A DNA stretch of 64,000 bases from Chitinophagales bacterium (GTDB lineage: Bacteria > Bacteroidota > Bacteroidia > Chitinophagales > UBA2359): assembly GCA_016787295.1 (NCBI GenBank), contig JAEUUX010000100.1:1-64000 (forward strand), in the 5' to 3' direction. The notes beneath the pieces were generated by a model, which worked only from the letters and a program-made list of their open reading frames with translations, was not told the origin of the DNA and searched no databases. This document shows, piece after piece, positions 54,040 through 62,405 of the stretch. The translations under genes and the position numbers were made by a program. Positions within the stretch are counted from its first letter, which is position 1. The number at the start of each line of letters is the position of its first letter.

Positions 54040-55072
54040 TATTCTCCGAATAATACAAATGCCCAATCAGTTCATATGCAACGACGGCTGTTTGGTTTTT
54101 GATGTCTAACAAAGGATTAACCTCCACCATTTCGAGTGCCACTACTTTGGGGTTGTGCCAGAAATGTGACAATAGGTCGCGTGCTTGTGCCACATTCAAG
54201 CCGTGTGGCACGGGTGTTCCTGTTCCCGGCACCAAGCCACCGTCGACCGAATCGATGTCAAAAGAAACGTAAATAATGTCACAATGCGACAAATGTTCTA
54301 TGGTTGCCATATAAATTTGGTGCATCGTGAAGTTGTTCATAAAATTGCTGCTGTGTGTATCAGCATAACGGTCAATACCGCCGCGAAAATGTTTAATATT
54401 GTGTTGTTTAATAATATCCCATTCTGCTTCTTCCAAATCGCGAATGCCAATAAACACCAAATCGGCAAAATCAATTTTGGGGCTAATATTGCCAAGATGA
54501 CACAAACGTCGCCATTTTTCGGCAACGTCTTCTGGAACGGCATTATTATACCATTCGCGCTCGTGTTGCTCGAGTGCCAGCGACACACCCACAGGCATGC
54601 CGTGCATATTGCCCGACTGACTTGTGTAGGGCGAATGTAGGTCGCCATGGGCATCTATCCAGACCACCCCTAATTTCTTGTCAGGCAAAGCCTGTCTGAT
54701 ACCTGCAATAGTGCCAGCCGCCGTCGAGTGGTCGCCCGCCAACACAAAAGGAAATGAACCCGCCCGCAATTCGTTGGCAATATCAGTAGCTACTTTTTGG
54801 CACACGGGCAGCAAATAATCGATGTGGCGCGCTGTGACCAAATTGCGCGGATACATATCATAAAAATACTGTTCGGTATTGTTTTTTTGGTAATCATAAT
54901 GTTCTTGTATAGACACGGATACTAAACTTTCATTATCAATAAACAGAGTAGACCCTTTAGTGATTGCCACCAACTTAATGGCATCGATACCCAATTCCGC
55001 ACCCATTTTACCGTAGGGTGACTGTCCGCATAAACCCGATTCTACTTCTACAAATTTGATAGGCCTCGCCAT
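54032..55072 (-). CDS. rocF: Arginase-family ureohydrolase
   Basis: The 346-residue protein has the binuclear Mn metal motifs of the ureohydrolase family: H115 in AGDHS, D140/H142/D144 in WIDAHGD, and a later SFDIDSVDGG with two Asp. The specificity segment TSQSGNMHGMP fits arginase (arginine to ornithine and urea). By genome context with speA it may instead make putrescine from agmatine, but the substrate loop favours arginase. The start at 55072 is preceded by TACCTTTG (55092-55099). It is the first gene of the operon arginase - lipoprotein - speA. Confidence 0.82.
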   Translation of the reverse strand: MARPIKFVEVESGLCGQSPYGKMGAELGIDAIKLVAITKGSTLFIDNESLVSVSIQEHYDYQKNNTEQYFYDMYPRNLVTARHIDYLLPVCQKVATDIANELRAGSFPFVLAGDHSTAAGTIAGIRQALPDKKLGVVWIDAHGDLHSPYTSQSGNMHGMPVGVSLALEQHEREWYNNAVPEDVAEKWRRLCHLGNISPKIDFADLVFIGIRDLEEAEWDIIKQHNIKHFRGGIDRYADTHSSNFMNNFTMHQIYMATIEHLSHCDIIYVSFDIDSVDGGLVPGTGTPVPHGLNVAQARDLLSHFWHNPKVVALEMVEVNPLLDIKNQTAVVAYELIGHLYYSENNG

Positions 55073-55091
55073 AAAAACTATATTTTTAGTG

Positions 55092-55099
55092 CAAAGGTA
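55092..55099 (-). promoter_or_regulatory. -7 box upstream of the arginase operon
   Basis: CAAAGGTA on the plus strand reads TACCTTTG on the minus strand, 19 bp before the arginase ATG. The leader is thus very short, as in the WbqC-like gene. Confidence 0.6.
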
Positions 55100-55231
55100 G
55101 TAATTCTCTATGGGATTTTATGTGTTTTCTACAAAATTTCGACAAAAATTAGCTTAGATGTGTCTTAAATTTGTGCTAAATGGAGAAATCTATTAAAAAA
55201 ACAGTACCTTTGCACTAAAATAAAGTGAGTT

Positions 55232-55897
55232 TTAAGGTGCTAAACGCTCGATGTGCCATATTCCTGTAGTGGCTTCATACTGATAAGCAATGCGGTCATG
55301 CAAACGGTTTGTTCTACCTTGCCAAAACTCAAAATAGTGGGGGTGCAAGCTATAGCCTCCCCAATGTTCGGGTCTTTGCGGTTGTTGTTTTTGTTGTTCA
55401 TATTGCTCGCTAAGGTGCGCCATACGGGTTTCCAATAGCTCGCGCGATTCTATCACTTCGCTTTGTGGTGAGGCAATAGCCCCAATTTGACTACCCAGTG
55501 GGCGCGACGAAAAATAACTATCCGATACTTCGGGTGCTATTTTTTGCAAAGTCCCCTCGATGCGAACTTGTCGGTGCAATTTGTCCCAGTAAAACAACAA
55601 AGAACCATGCGGATTTTGAGCGATTTCGCGTCCTTTGCGGCTTTGGTAGTTAGTAAAAAAAACAAAACCTTGTTCTACCCCAAAGTCTTTGAGTAAGACT
55701 GTTCTGATAGAAGGAATGGCTTGACTATTAGCGGTGGCTAAAATCATGGCATTTGGTTCATAAAAATTAGCTTCGATGGTTGCATTGAGCCATTGCCTAA
55801 ACTGCTCAAAAGGGGAAGATTGCACAGCCGTTTCAGATAAACTATATAGGTCATAATTTTGTCTAAAATCGGCAAGTTGTTGGTCATTTTTATTCAT
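55232..55897 (-). CDS. pdxH: Pyridoxamine 5'-phosphate oxidase
   Basis: The 221-residue FMN enzyme oxidises PNP/PMP to PLP. The family signatures are all visible: MILATANSQAIPSIRTVLLKDF, GFVFFTNYQSRKGREIAQNP (FMN-phosphate loop), GSLLFYWDKLHRQVRIEG, and the C-terminal EHWGGYSLHPHYFEFWQGRTNRLHDR. I use the Met at 55897 where homology begins; an in-frame ATG at 55933 exists. It makes the PLP cofactor used by neighbouring speA. Confidence 0.95.
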   Translation of the reverse strand: MNKNDQQLADFRQNYDLYSLSETAVQSSPFEQFRQWLNATIEANFYEPNAMILATANSQAIPSIRTVLLKDFGVEQGFVFFTNYQSRKGREIAQNPHGSLLFYWDKLHRQVRIEGTLQKIAPEVSDSYFSSRPLGSQIGAIASPQSEVIESRELLETRMAHLSEQYEQQKQQPQRPEHWGGYSLHPHYFEFWQGRTNRLHDRIAYQYEATTGIWHIERLAP

Positions 55898-55997
55898 GGT
55901 ATAAATTTTGCTAAATAGGCTACAAAAGTACATAAGTATTGTCAGATGACCAATACCTTCCTATTAATTACTTCATAAAAATCTAAATTTTAACGGT

Positions 55998-56327
55998 ATG
56001 TCACAAGAAAATATTAATCCACAAGGCTCTCAAATAGATGCCATGCGCGAGATATTGTTCGGCAACAATATGAAACAATATGATGCCGAATTTTCAGCGG
56101 TTCGTCAAATCATGACCAAAAACCGCACCGAAACCGACCGCGATATACAAACTTTGCGCAACGAAATGAACGAAGCTCTTAGCCGTATGGAACAACGCCT
56201 TAGCTTACAGATGCAACGCAACCATGAAGAAGTCTTGGAAGCCATTCAGCGCTTAGACATGATAAAAACCGACAAAACACAGTTGAGCAAGTTGTTAGTA
56301 GAAATTGGAACACAAATTGCTATGTAA
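55998..56327 (+). CDS. Small coiled-coil protein, first gene of the GTPase cluster
   Basis: The 109-residue protein is almost entirely helical, with heptads across about residues 30-95 (TLRNEMNEALSRMEQRLSLQ region), charged and without TM or signal. No family recognised. It begins the plus-strand series with the Roadblock-like, lipoprotein, Ras-like and kinase-like genes and gldF. It may act as an adaptor between partners of that cluster (inference). Confidence 0.65.
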   Translation: MSQENINPQGSQIDAMREILFGNNMKQYDAEFSAVRQIMTKNRTETDRDIQTLRNEMNEALSRMEQRLSLQMQRNHEEVLEAIQRLDMIKTDKTQLSKLLVEIGTQIAM

Positions 56328-56409
56328 GTTTGTTTTTTCGACAAAAAACACCTATTTTTGCATCTGATTAGACGTGCCATAATTGGTTGCTAATAGTATT
56401 AATTGAGCT

Positions 56410-57297
56410 ATGAACCCTAATACCGACTTAGAACAGCTACGGAATATTCTTTTAAACAGTGACCGCAAACAGCTCCAGCAGTTGCACGACGAACTGATGT
56501 CACTCACTTTTGAGATGCAAGATACCAAAAGTGATATGGAACGTTTGCGCCTATTATTAGATAGCTTGAATACTATTGTCGAAAATCCTGATAAGTTTGG
56601 TGACAAAGTGAATCCTTTGGTTAACTTAAAAATAGCGGAACTAAAAAATAATTTTTCGCAAGTTTTTGGCAACGAAATCCGTTCAACCGTCCAAACAGGT
56701 ATCCGACAATCGCGCGGTGAGTTTATTGATGCCATGTATCCCATCATTGGTAAATTGGTGCGGCGCTATGTGCGTTCGCAGTTCGATTCTTTTTTGGACG
56801 ATATTGGACAACGAATCGAAAATAGCTTATCCATCAATTGGTGGGCGCGAAAAGCCAAATCGCTGTTCTCGGGTGTAAGCGAACAAGAACTGCTGTTGAG
56901 CGAAGCGCTCCGATTTCAGATAGAAGAAGTGTTTTTTGTACAACACCATTCGGGTTTGTTGCTCGCCAGCTATTCGCGCAACAATACCTTAGATGTCGAT
57001 ATGATTGCGGGTATGCTAACAGCTATCAAATCGTTTGTAGAAAGTGCTTTTAACAATACCACCGACGATTTGGAGTCGATTAACTATGGCGATTATCGAA
57101 TTTTGCTGACCAATTTTCATAGTTATTATGCCGCCTCAGTCGTATCGGGAACTATCACTAATGCCAACAAACAAGCCATCGAAACAGTATTGACAGAATT
57201 TGCTGCCCAAAATATCCCCACCACTATAGACAATGTAGATAATTTTCTCTACGAATCCTTGTCATCACAGTTGAAACAGACTTTCGACAACCTATAA
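56410..57297 (+). CDS. Roadblock/LC7-like domain protein with N-terminal coiled coil
   Basis: The 295-residue soluble protein has an N-terminal coiled coil (about residues 5-75, QLQQLHDELMSLTFEMQDT), a central helical segment (about 90-155, including SRGEFIDAMYPIIGKLVRRY) and a C-terminal domain (about 165-285) with the beta-helix-beta pattern of Roadblock/LC7 proteins: a VFFVQHHSGLLLASYSRN strand pair, a long helix with IAGMLTAIKSFVESAF and an INYGDYRILLTNF strand. The central and Roadblock-like parts resemble the N-terminal regions of certain OmpA-family proteins in other phyla, but the OmpA domain is missing here. Roadblock proteins usually pair with small GTPases, and a Ras-like GTPase lies two genes downstream. 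The domain call is by pattern, not search. Confidence 0.7.
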   Translation: MNPNTDLEQLRNILLNSDRKQLQQLHDELMSLTFEMQDTKSDMERLRLLLDSLNTIVENPDKFGDKVNPLVNLKIAELKNNFSQVFGNEIRSTVQTGIRQSRGEFIDAMYPIIGKLVRRYVRSQFDSFLDDIGQRIENSLSINWWARKAKSLFSGVSEQELLLSEALRFQIEEVFFVQHHSGLLLASYSRNNTLDVDMIAGMLTAIKSFVESAFNNTTDDLESINYGDYRILLTNFHSYYAASVVSGTITNANKQAIETVLTEFAAQNIPTTIDNVDNFLYESLSSQLKQTFDNL

Positions 57298-57334
57298 ATA
57301 GAAGAAAGATTTGGACGGCAAATTACTATAAATT

Positions 57335-58168
57335 ATGGCGTATTTTATGTCTATCTACCACTCAAATTTTCTAAAACTAAGTCTTTTTGCACTGTCCCTC
57401 TGCCAACTATCCTGCTCTTTTTCGTCCGAAAAAACATCTTTAGTAGCAACACCAAACAAAGATAGTGTTGCTATGATATCTGCCACCAATTCGTTGACTA
57501 CCCCAGACAGTATTGCAACCATCGACTCAATGCAGCCATCACCTATTTGGGGGTATCGTTTGGCAATTAGTGGCGATTTTGATGGTAATGGCACGACCGA
57601 ACAATTGCTCGAACATTATTGGAGCCAACACACCCAAAAAGAAACCAACAAATTCTATGAAGGTTTGGCAGAATATGAACAATTGGTAGACCTGACTATT
57701 CAAAAAGCACCTTATTCTTTTTTGCTATCCAACAATACTGCCATAGACACATTGCTCATAAGCGATAAAGAACAACAGTTGGGTGTTTTTTATCTCAAAA
57801 ATGAAGGCGACTTGAATGATGATGGCACAGACGAAGTAGGATATGTGGTCAATTGGGCAGATTGGTCGAGCATCAATACCTACTATATTGTGTCTTTTGC
57901 AACTGGAAAATGGCATACTTTGTATGAATTTCCGATTTGGGATTGGCAACTGCCCGACCCACCCAATACCTCGCAACAATATGGTTTGTTTGGCTTGGAA
58001 AACACCCTTGTTGAGCCAACCAACGACACATTGATGGCTTCCGAGCAAAATTCGCCGCCATTTAGAGGTTTAGTTAAAAAACTTGGCACTAACAAAATCC
58101 AAGTTATTTATCGCAACGACGAAGCAGAAGAAGATTCCATGATAGTCCGCCTCAAAAAAAAGCGATAA
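57335..58168 (+). CDS. Lipoprotein with DxDxNG-type (EF-hand-like) loops
   Basis: The 277-residue protein has an SPII signal with Cys27 (ALSLCQLSC), assuming translation from 57335; the Met at 57347 also gives a good signal. The mature chain contains SGDFDGNGTTEQ and GDLNDDGTDEVGY, loops resembling Ca-binding FG-GAP or EF-hand-like motifs, in a beta-rich domain. No named family is assigned. It lies between the Roadblock-like and Ras-like genes with 37- and 149-bp gaps. An envelope sensor for the cytoplasmic GTPase module is a possible role (inference). Confidence 0.7.
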   Translation: MAYFMSIYHSNFLKLSLFALSLCQLSCSFSSEKTSLVATPNKDSVAMISATNSLTTPDSIATIDSMQPSPIWGYRLAISGDFDGNGTTEQLLEHYWSQHTQKETNKFYEGLAEYEQLVDLTIQKAPYSFLLSNNTAIDTLLISDKEQQLGVFYLKNEGDLNDDGTDEVGYVVNWADWSSINTYYIVSFATGKWHTLYEFPIWDWQLPDPPNTSQQYGLFGLENTLVEPTNDTLMASEQNSPPFRGLVKKLGTNKIQVIYRNDEAEEDSMIVRLKKKR

Positions 58169-58317
58169 CACATACACAAATTTCCAATGTCATATTCACT
58201 TCTTGGTGGTTTAGTCCATAAGAAGTGATGACCATCATATATTCTCAAATACTGTTTTTACGGAGTATAACAACCCAAAGTCCTATTTTTTTTAACTATC
58301 ACAACCAACAAAACTAA

Positions 58318-58818
58318 ATGATACGTTCTATCAGCAAAAAAATCATTTTGGCGGGTAGCTATGGTGTAGGTAAAACATCTTTGATTAGTCGGTTTGTTTA
58401 CCAACGTTTTTCTTTTAGCTATCAAGCAACACTCGGCGTTCGCATCGACCGAAAGGTAGTCAATTTACCCAATTTAACCCTCAATATGTTGATTTGGGAT
58501 ATTGGCGGTGATGTAACACAAGCTAAAATTCCAGAATCCTACTACTTGGGCAGTAGTGGCACCATCTATGTTTTTGATGTTAGCCGTCCCAATTCTTTTG
58601 AGCAAGTTGGCAAAGATATAGATTTGCTTAAAGACAAAATGCCCAATACCCCTATTTTGGTAGTAGGTAACAAAGCAGATTTATTAGAACCAAATCTGCT
58701 TCATGCCTTAGACCAGCAACTTCCTGTTCCTGTAAACTATTACACAAGTGCATTAGACGGAACAAACGTAGAAGAAACATTTTTACAATTAGCTCAATCC
58801 ATTGCCCAAAATGCCTAA
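58318..58818 (+). CDS. Ras-like small GTPase with Gln-to-Asp change in switch II
   Basis: The 166-residue protein has all five G boxes: G1 GSYGVGKTS (13-21), G2 Thr38, G3 DIGGD (61-65), G4 NKAD (118-121) and G5 TSAL (143-146). It is a Rab/Ras-type domain without lipidation signals or extra domains. In Ras the residue after the DxxG Gly is the catalytic Gln61; here the equivalent residue is Asp65, so intrinsic hydrolysis is probably slow and a partner may be needed. Its neighbours are a Roadblock-like protein upstream and a kinase-like protein 33 bp downstream. The similarity is to Ras-family GTPases of Bacteria (MglA/Rup type); no eukaryotic transfer is implied. Confidence 0.9.
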   Translation: MIRSISKKIILAGSYGVGKTSLISRFVYQRFSFSYQATLGVRIDRKVVNLPNLTLNMLIWDIGGDVTQAKIPESYYLGSSGTIYVFDVSRPNSFEQVGKDIDLLKDKMPNTPILVVGNKADLLEPNLLHALDQQLPVPVNYYTSALDGTNVEETFLQLAQSIAQNA

Positions 58819-58851
58819 TCCTCTATAATTTTTTTGCTCAACTAACCCAAT

Positions 58852-59928
58852 ATGTCCCTTGATGCTCTAAAATTAAGCTACATCGGTAAACGTTTGCAAG
58901 TTGTCATAATAGACAAAAACGGTTTTTTGATAGATACTTGCAATACATTGCTTACCATACCCGCTACAAGTATATCTTTGTTTGATAACATTGTGTTGTT
59001 GGATAGCCTCCGACACCATTTGAGCCAATTAAAAATAGAGGATACTCCTTTGTTTTTTCCAAACATAGAATTTATATACAACCAACAAACCATTGTGGTT
59101 GACTCTACTTTTTTTGTCAATACCCACAATGAGAGCCAAATCGTGTGGATATTGGACAATGACCCATACGATTATAGGGCTTTGTTCAATATGCAGCAGG
59201 AACGAAACGAATTAGCTATCCGTAGTTTTTATGGACATTGTAACAAAAAAATGGTCGAAAACCTACAAATTATCGACCAAGCCAACGAAAAAATGTACTA
59301 TACACTTGTCCAATATACTGCTGTGCAAGAACAATTGGCACAACCCATACAACATTTGGATAACGTAATTGCCACATTGCAAGAGTATGTAGGCAAAATG
59401 TATTTGCGCGAACTTATCGAACTAAGTAACCAACTACAGACTAATATCCAAAAAATTCCTGCACCTAAAACATATAGAGGCGAAGAACATTTTGTGCCGC
59501 TATTAAGTTTGCTGAATGGTGTCAGCAATGCCATCTGGGTTACGCCACAATTGACCTATAACCCTATTATTGGTATAATCAATTTACAAGAAAGTGATAC
59601 CAATATTTTGCTGCCCGAAATAGCGTTTCGCCAAATCCTATATAATTGGCTTTATCTCATTGTGTACTATTCTAAATCTGCACACATTAGCCTGAACACA
59701 ATAGTAGGACTTAATGAACTACAATTGTTGTGTTCGCACCAAGCACTCAATCCCGCTTACCGAGAGTCATATCATTGGCAATTATGCGAGGCTTGGCTCA
59801 ATGAGTCACACAGCCACATTAATATCGATGAGGCAGCGGAGCAAAGTTGTTTAACAATAACTGTTTTTCAAACTAATGCTATTAATGCAACACCTATAGC
59901 AACTTCATCTGCTAATATTTCTAAATAA
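58852..59928 (+). CDS. Degenerate sensor histidine kinase-like protein (PAS + HATPase-like)
   Basis: The 358-residue soluble protein begins with a PAS-like segment (LQVVIIDKNGFLIDTCNT) and has a central helical region (about 115-205), then a C-terminal part with QILYNWLYLIVYYSKSAHIS, resembling the N-box region of HATPase_c domains where Asn normally lies in NLxxNAxKYS. The canonical phospho-acceptor His, the Asn of the N box and the DxGxG/GxGxG ATP lid are not present. It is therefore likely to have lost kinase activity and to act as a binding scaffold. It begins 33 bp after the GTPase and ends 16 bp before gldF. The assignment is tentative and needs structure prediction. Confidence 0.55.
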   Translation: MSLDALKLSYIGKRLQVVIIDKNGFLIDTCNTLLTIPATSISLFDNIVLLDSLRHHLSQLKIEDTPLFFPNIEFIYNQQTIVVDSTFFVNTHNESQIVWILDNDPYDYRALFNMQQERNELAIRSFYGHCNKKMVENLQIIDQANEKMYYTLVQYTAVQEQLAQPIQHLDNVIATLQEYVGKMYLRELIELSNQLQTNIQKIPAPKTYRGEEHFVPLLSLLNGVSNAIWVTPQLTYNPIIGIINLQESDTNILLPEIAFRQILYNWLYLIVYYSKSAHISLNTIVGLNELQLLCSHQALNPAYRESYHWQLCEAWLNESHSHINIDEAAEQSCLTITVFQTNAINATPIATSSANISK

Positions 59929-59944
59929 TCCTGCTTAGAACAAT

Positions 59945-60676
59945 ATGTTTACCCTATTTAAGAAAGAACTTAGCACATATTTTAGCTCGCTGATTGGCTA
60001 TATCGCCATTCTCATATTTTTGGTACTTATGGGATTGTTCGTGTGGATATTTCCCGACACCAACGTACTAAGTTATGGCTATGCCTCCTTAGACCCTTTG
60101 TTTAGCATAGCGCCATGGGTTTTTATGTTTCTGGTGCCTGCCATCACCATGCGGGCTTTTTCCGAAGAATTTAAAAACGGCACCATTGAATTTTTAGCTA
60201 CCCGTCCGCTCACCGACCTACAAGTTATTTTGGGCAAATATTTTGCGGCGTGGTGCTTAGTGCTGTTTGCCTTGCTGCCCACATTACTCTATTATGTCAC
60301 CATCTATCAATTGGGAGCTACGCCCGGCAACATAGATAGCGGCGCCACGTGGGGATCATATCTTGGTTTGGTGATGCTTAGTGCTGTTTTTGTTGCCATT
60401 GGCATTTTTGCTTCTTCCATGACCCAAAACCAAATTGTGGCATTTTTGTTGGCTGTTTTTTTGTGTTTTTTCTTCTACATGGCTTTTGATTATTTGAGTC
60501 GGCTCAATGTTTTTTATGCTTGGATAGACGATATTGTCGAAAACATTGGCATCAACGCCCACTATCTTTCTATTAGTCGTGGCGTAATTGATACGCGCGA
60601 TGTTCTCTACTTTGCATCGCTAACAGGCGCTTTTATTGCATTGACGCATACTGTTATTGGTAGTAGAAAGTGGTAG
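59945..60676 (+). CDS. gldF: Gliding-motility ABC transporter permease GldF
   Basis: The 243-residue membrane protein fits GldF: N-terminal FKKELSTYFSSLIGYIAILI, the VPAITMRAFSEEFKNGTIEFL segment, LLATRPLTD-like ATRPLTDLQVILGKYFAAW and a C-terminal FYMAFDYLSRLNVFYAWIDD stretch. Six TM helices are expected. GldA-GldF-GldG form an ABC transporter needed for gliding in Flavobacterium; GldG normally follows directly. Here no gldG is found downstream; a decayed small ORF and a terminator follow. It is the last gene of the GTPase cluster. Confidence 0.9.
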   Translation: MFTLFKKELSTYFSSLIGYIAILIFLVLMGLFVWIFPDTNVLSYGYASLDPLFSIAPWVFMFLVPAITMRAFSEEFKNGTIEFLATRPLTDLQVILGKYFAAWCLVLFALLPTLLYYVTIYQLGATPGNIDSGATWGSYLGLVMLSAVFVAIGIFASSMTQNQIVAFLLAVFLCFFFYMAFDYLSRLNVFYAWIDDIVENIGINAHYLSISRGVIDTRDVLYFASLTGAFIALTHTVIGSRKW

Positions 60677-60715
60677 AATATCATTATCAACAACAAAAAT
60701 AAAAACTATAGTATC

Positions 60716-60874
60716 ATGTACAAAGAAAATTTACCACCAAACTGTCCTTCCAATGAAGCTAAAGAGTAGATACATTTGTTTATCGTCTTCTGAAAGATAA
60801 TAAATACTGCTCCTGCTTATAAAGAAACAAACATAGTTAATTTTGAAGACCCCAAACAAGACTATCTGAAATAA
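60716..60874 (+). pseudogene. Decayed small gene (two in-frame stops)
   Basis: A frame from the ATG at 60716 reads MYKENLPPNCPSNEAKE, then a TAG (60767), six to seven residues, a TGA (60791), and a 26-residue stretch ending at TAA (60872-60874). The LPPNCPSNEAK start is reminiscent of small Bacteroidota proteins that open with an LPPxCPxxxA motif, whose function I do not know. Two nonsense codons indicate loss of function. It would be the end of the gldF operon, followed by the terminator at 60901. Confidence 0.5.
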
Positions 60875-60900
60875 CCATTTCTATGCCATTACCACACTAA

Positions 60901-60937
60901 AAAAACGCTGATAGAATCTATTTCTATCAGCGTTTTT
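60901..60937 (+). terminator. Strong terminator after the gldF operon
   Basis: AAAAACGCTGATAGAA and TTCTATCAGCGTTTTT form a perfect 16-bp stem across a 5-nt loop, separating the plus-strand cluster from the convergent gene at 60966. Confidence 0.9.
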
Positions 60938-60965
60938 GCATTTGTAACAAGAGCAGCGAAAATAA

Positions 60966-61352
60966 TTACATCCACTGTGCTAAGAAATGACGAAACTCTT
61001 CTTTCATCTCTGCATAGATTTTTTTGAAAGTTTCCATTTCGTCGCGCAAATCGACATGGTCGGCAAACAGGGTGTGTCCGATAGCGATTTCGTTATGAGA
61101 ACGAGCGAAATTTTCTAACTCGTTTTCGCCGGCTTTGATGTTGTGTTTTACTTCGTCGATGACCTCTTTTTGACGAATAAATTGATTTTGAAAATGCTCT
61201 ACCTTTGCCAAAACCTCTTGATTGTTATTGCGGCTTGCAATGTCGGCAAGGCGACTCTCAAAATAGCTTAATTCGTCTTTGAAGAACAATAATTCCTTCA
61301 CCCAGAATCTATTTTCTTCGTGCAGTTCGGTTAAATGGTACTTTTTGGACAT
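60966..61352 (-). CDS. Small coiled-coil protein, unknown function
   Basis: The 128-residue cytoplasmic protein is strongly helical with heptads (about residues 10-90) and no TM. It resembles an uncharacterised Bacteroidota family by pattern (HEENRFWVKELLFFKDELSYFESRL), but I cannot name it. It lies between two terminator-like stretches and may be its own transcription unit. Confidence 0.65.
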   Translation of the reverse strand: MSKKYHLTELHEENRFWVKELLFFKDELSYFESRLADIASRNNNQEVLAKVEHFQNQFIRQKEVIDEVKHNIKAGENELENFARSHNEIAIGHTLFADHVDLRDEMETFKKIYAEMKEEFRHFLAQWM

Positions 61353-61549
61353 ATTAACTGATGTATTTTTAAGTTTAGAAAATTTACTGTGTTATTTTTT
61401 CTTTGGAAATAAACATTGGAACGAAACAAACAGAAGCAAAGTAATGCTTTTGAGGTGTGTTCAATTCGCCCGCTAAGGTAGGCTTTTTTGGGCAGAAATG
61501 TATCCCTTATTGCCATTTTTTTTGCTGTTTTTTCAGAAAAACGGCAAAA

Positions 61550-62293
61550 TTATCCTTTGTAAAGGTCAAATTTACTCACACCCAAGCGTTGTAGGCAGTG
61601 TTGGGCTGATACTTGCAACACACCCAAACCATATTGCATACTGCGTTTGAAATTGATAGATGATGCTTCGTCAAAGTATTTGGTAGGGCAGGTGATTTCG
61701 GCAATTTCGAAGCCTGCATAGAATATTTGTGACAGCATTTGGTTGTCAAAAATAAAGTCATCGGAGTTTTTTTGATAGGGAATACTCTCCAAGACTTGGC
61801 GCGAAAAAGCCCTATAACCCGTGTGGTATTCCGACAGTTTTTGTCCGATTAACACGTTCTGGCTATAGGTCAAAAAGCGATTGGCAACATATTTATATAA
61901 AGGCATACCGCCCCGCAAAGCGCCGCCGCCCAAAATGCGGGACCCCAGCACCACTTCATACAAACCCGAAGCGATAATATATGCCATCGAAGGGATAAGC
62001 TTGGGTGTGTACTGATAGTCGGGGTGTAGCATAATGACAATATCAGCACCAATTTCGAGGGCTTTGGCATAGCAAGTTTTTTGGTTGCCGCCATAACCTT
62101 TGTTTGAATCGTGTTTGATGACATGTTGTATGCCCAACAGACGTGCCACTTCGCTGGTATCGTCTTTGCTGGCATCATCTACCAAAATAACTTCATCGAC
62201 TATCGAAAAATCTATTTCGCGATAAGTTTGTTCGAGGGTTTTTGCTGCATTATAAGCAGGCATCACCACCACAACTTTTTTATTGTATACCAT
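61550..62293 (-). CDS. Family 2 glycosyltransferase
   Basis: The 247-residue GT-A fold enzyme begins VVVMPAYNAAKTLEQTY (GT2 nucleotide-binding start) and has the VDDASKDDT loop, the GNQKTCYAKALEIGADIVIMLHPDYQYTP segment with Asp (DxD-like HPDYQ) and a GSRILGGG-type loop. It resembles DPM1/polyprenyl-phosphate glycosyltransferases, which transfer a sugar to a lipid carrier. No TM helices are visible, in contrast to many GtrB-type enzymes. The Met at 62293 is chosen; upstream residues in the frame are AT-rich and hydrophobic noise. Confidence 0.9.
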   Translation of the reverse strand: MVYNKKVVVVMPAYNAAKTLEQTYREIDFSIVDEVILVDDASKDDTSEVARLLGIQHVIKHDSNKGYGGNQKTCYAKALEIGADIVIMLHPDYQYTPKLIPSMAYIIASGLYEVVLGSRILGGGALRGGMPLYKYVANRFLTYSQNVLIGQKLSEYHTGYRAFSRQVLESIPYQKNSDDFIFDNQMLSQIFYAGFEIAEITCPTKYFDEASSINFKRSMQYGLGVLQVSAQHCLQRLGVSKFDLYKG

Positions 62294-62405
62294 ATAATAT
62301 AGGTAGAGGAACTTAAAAAAGGAAAAAAGCAAATGTGTAGAGCGGTAGTGAAAAAAGAATAGGCAAAAAAGTACTATTAGGTTGCCAAACTATACAGCAT
62401 TTTTT

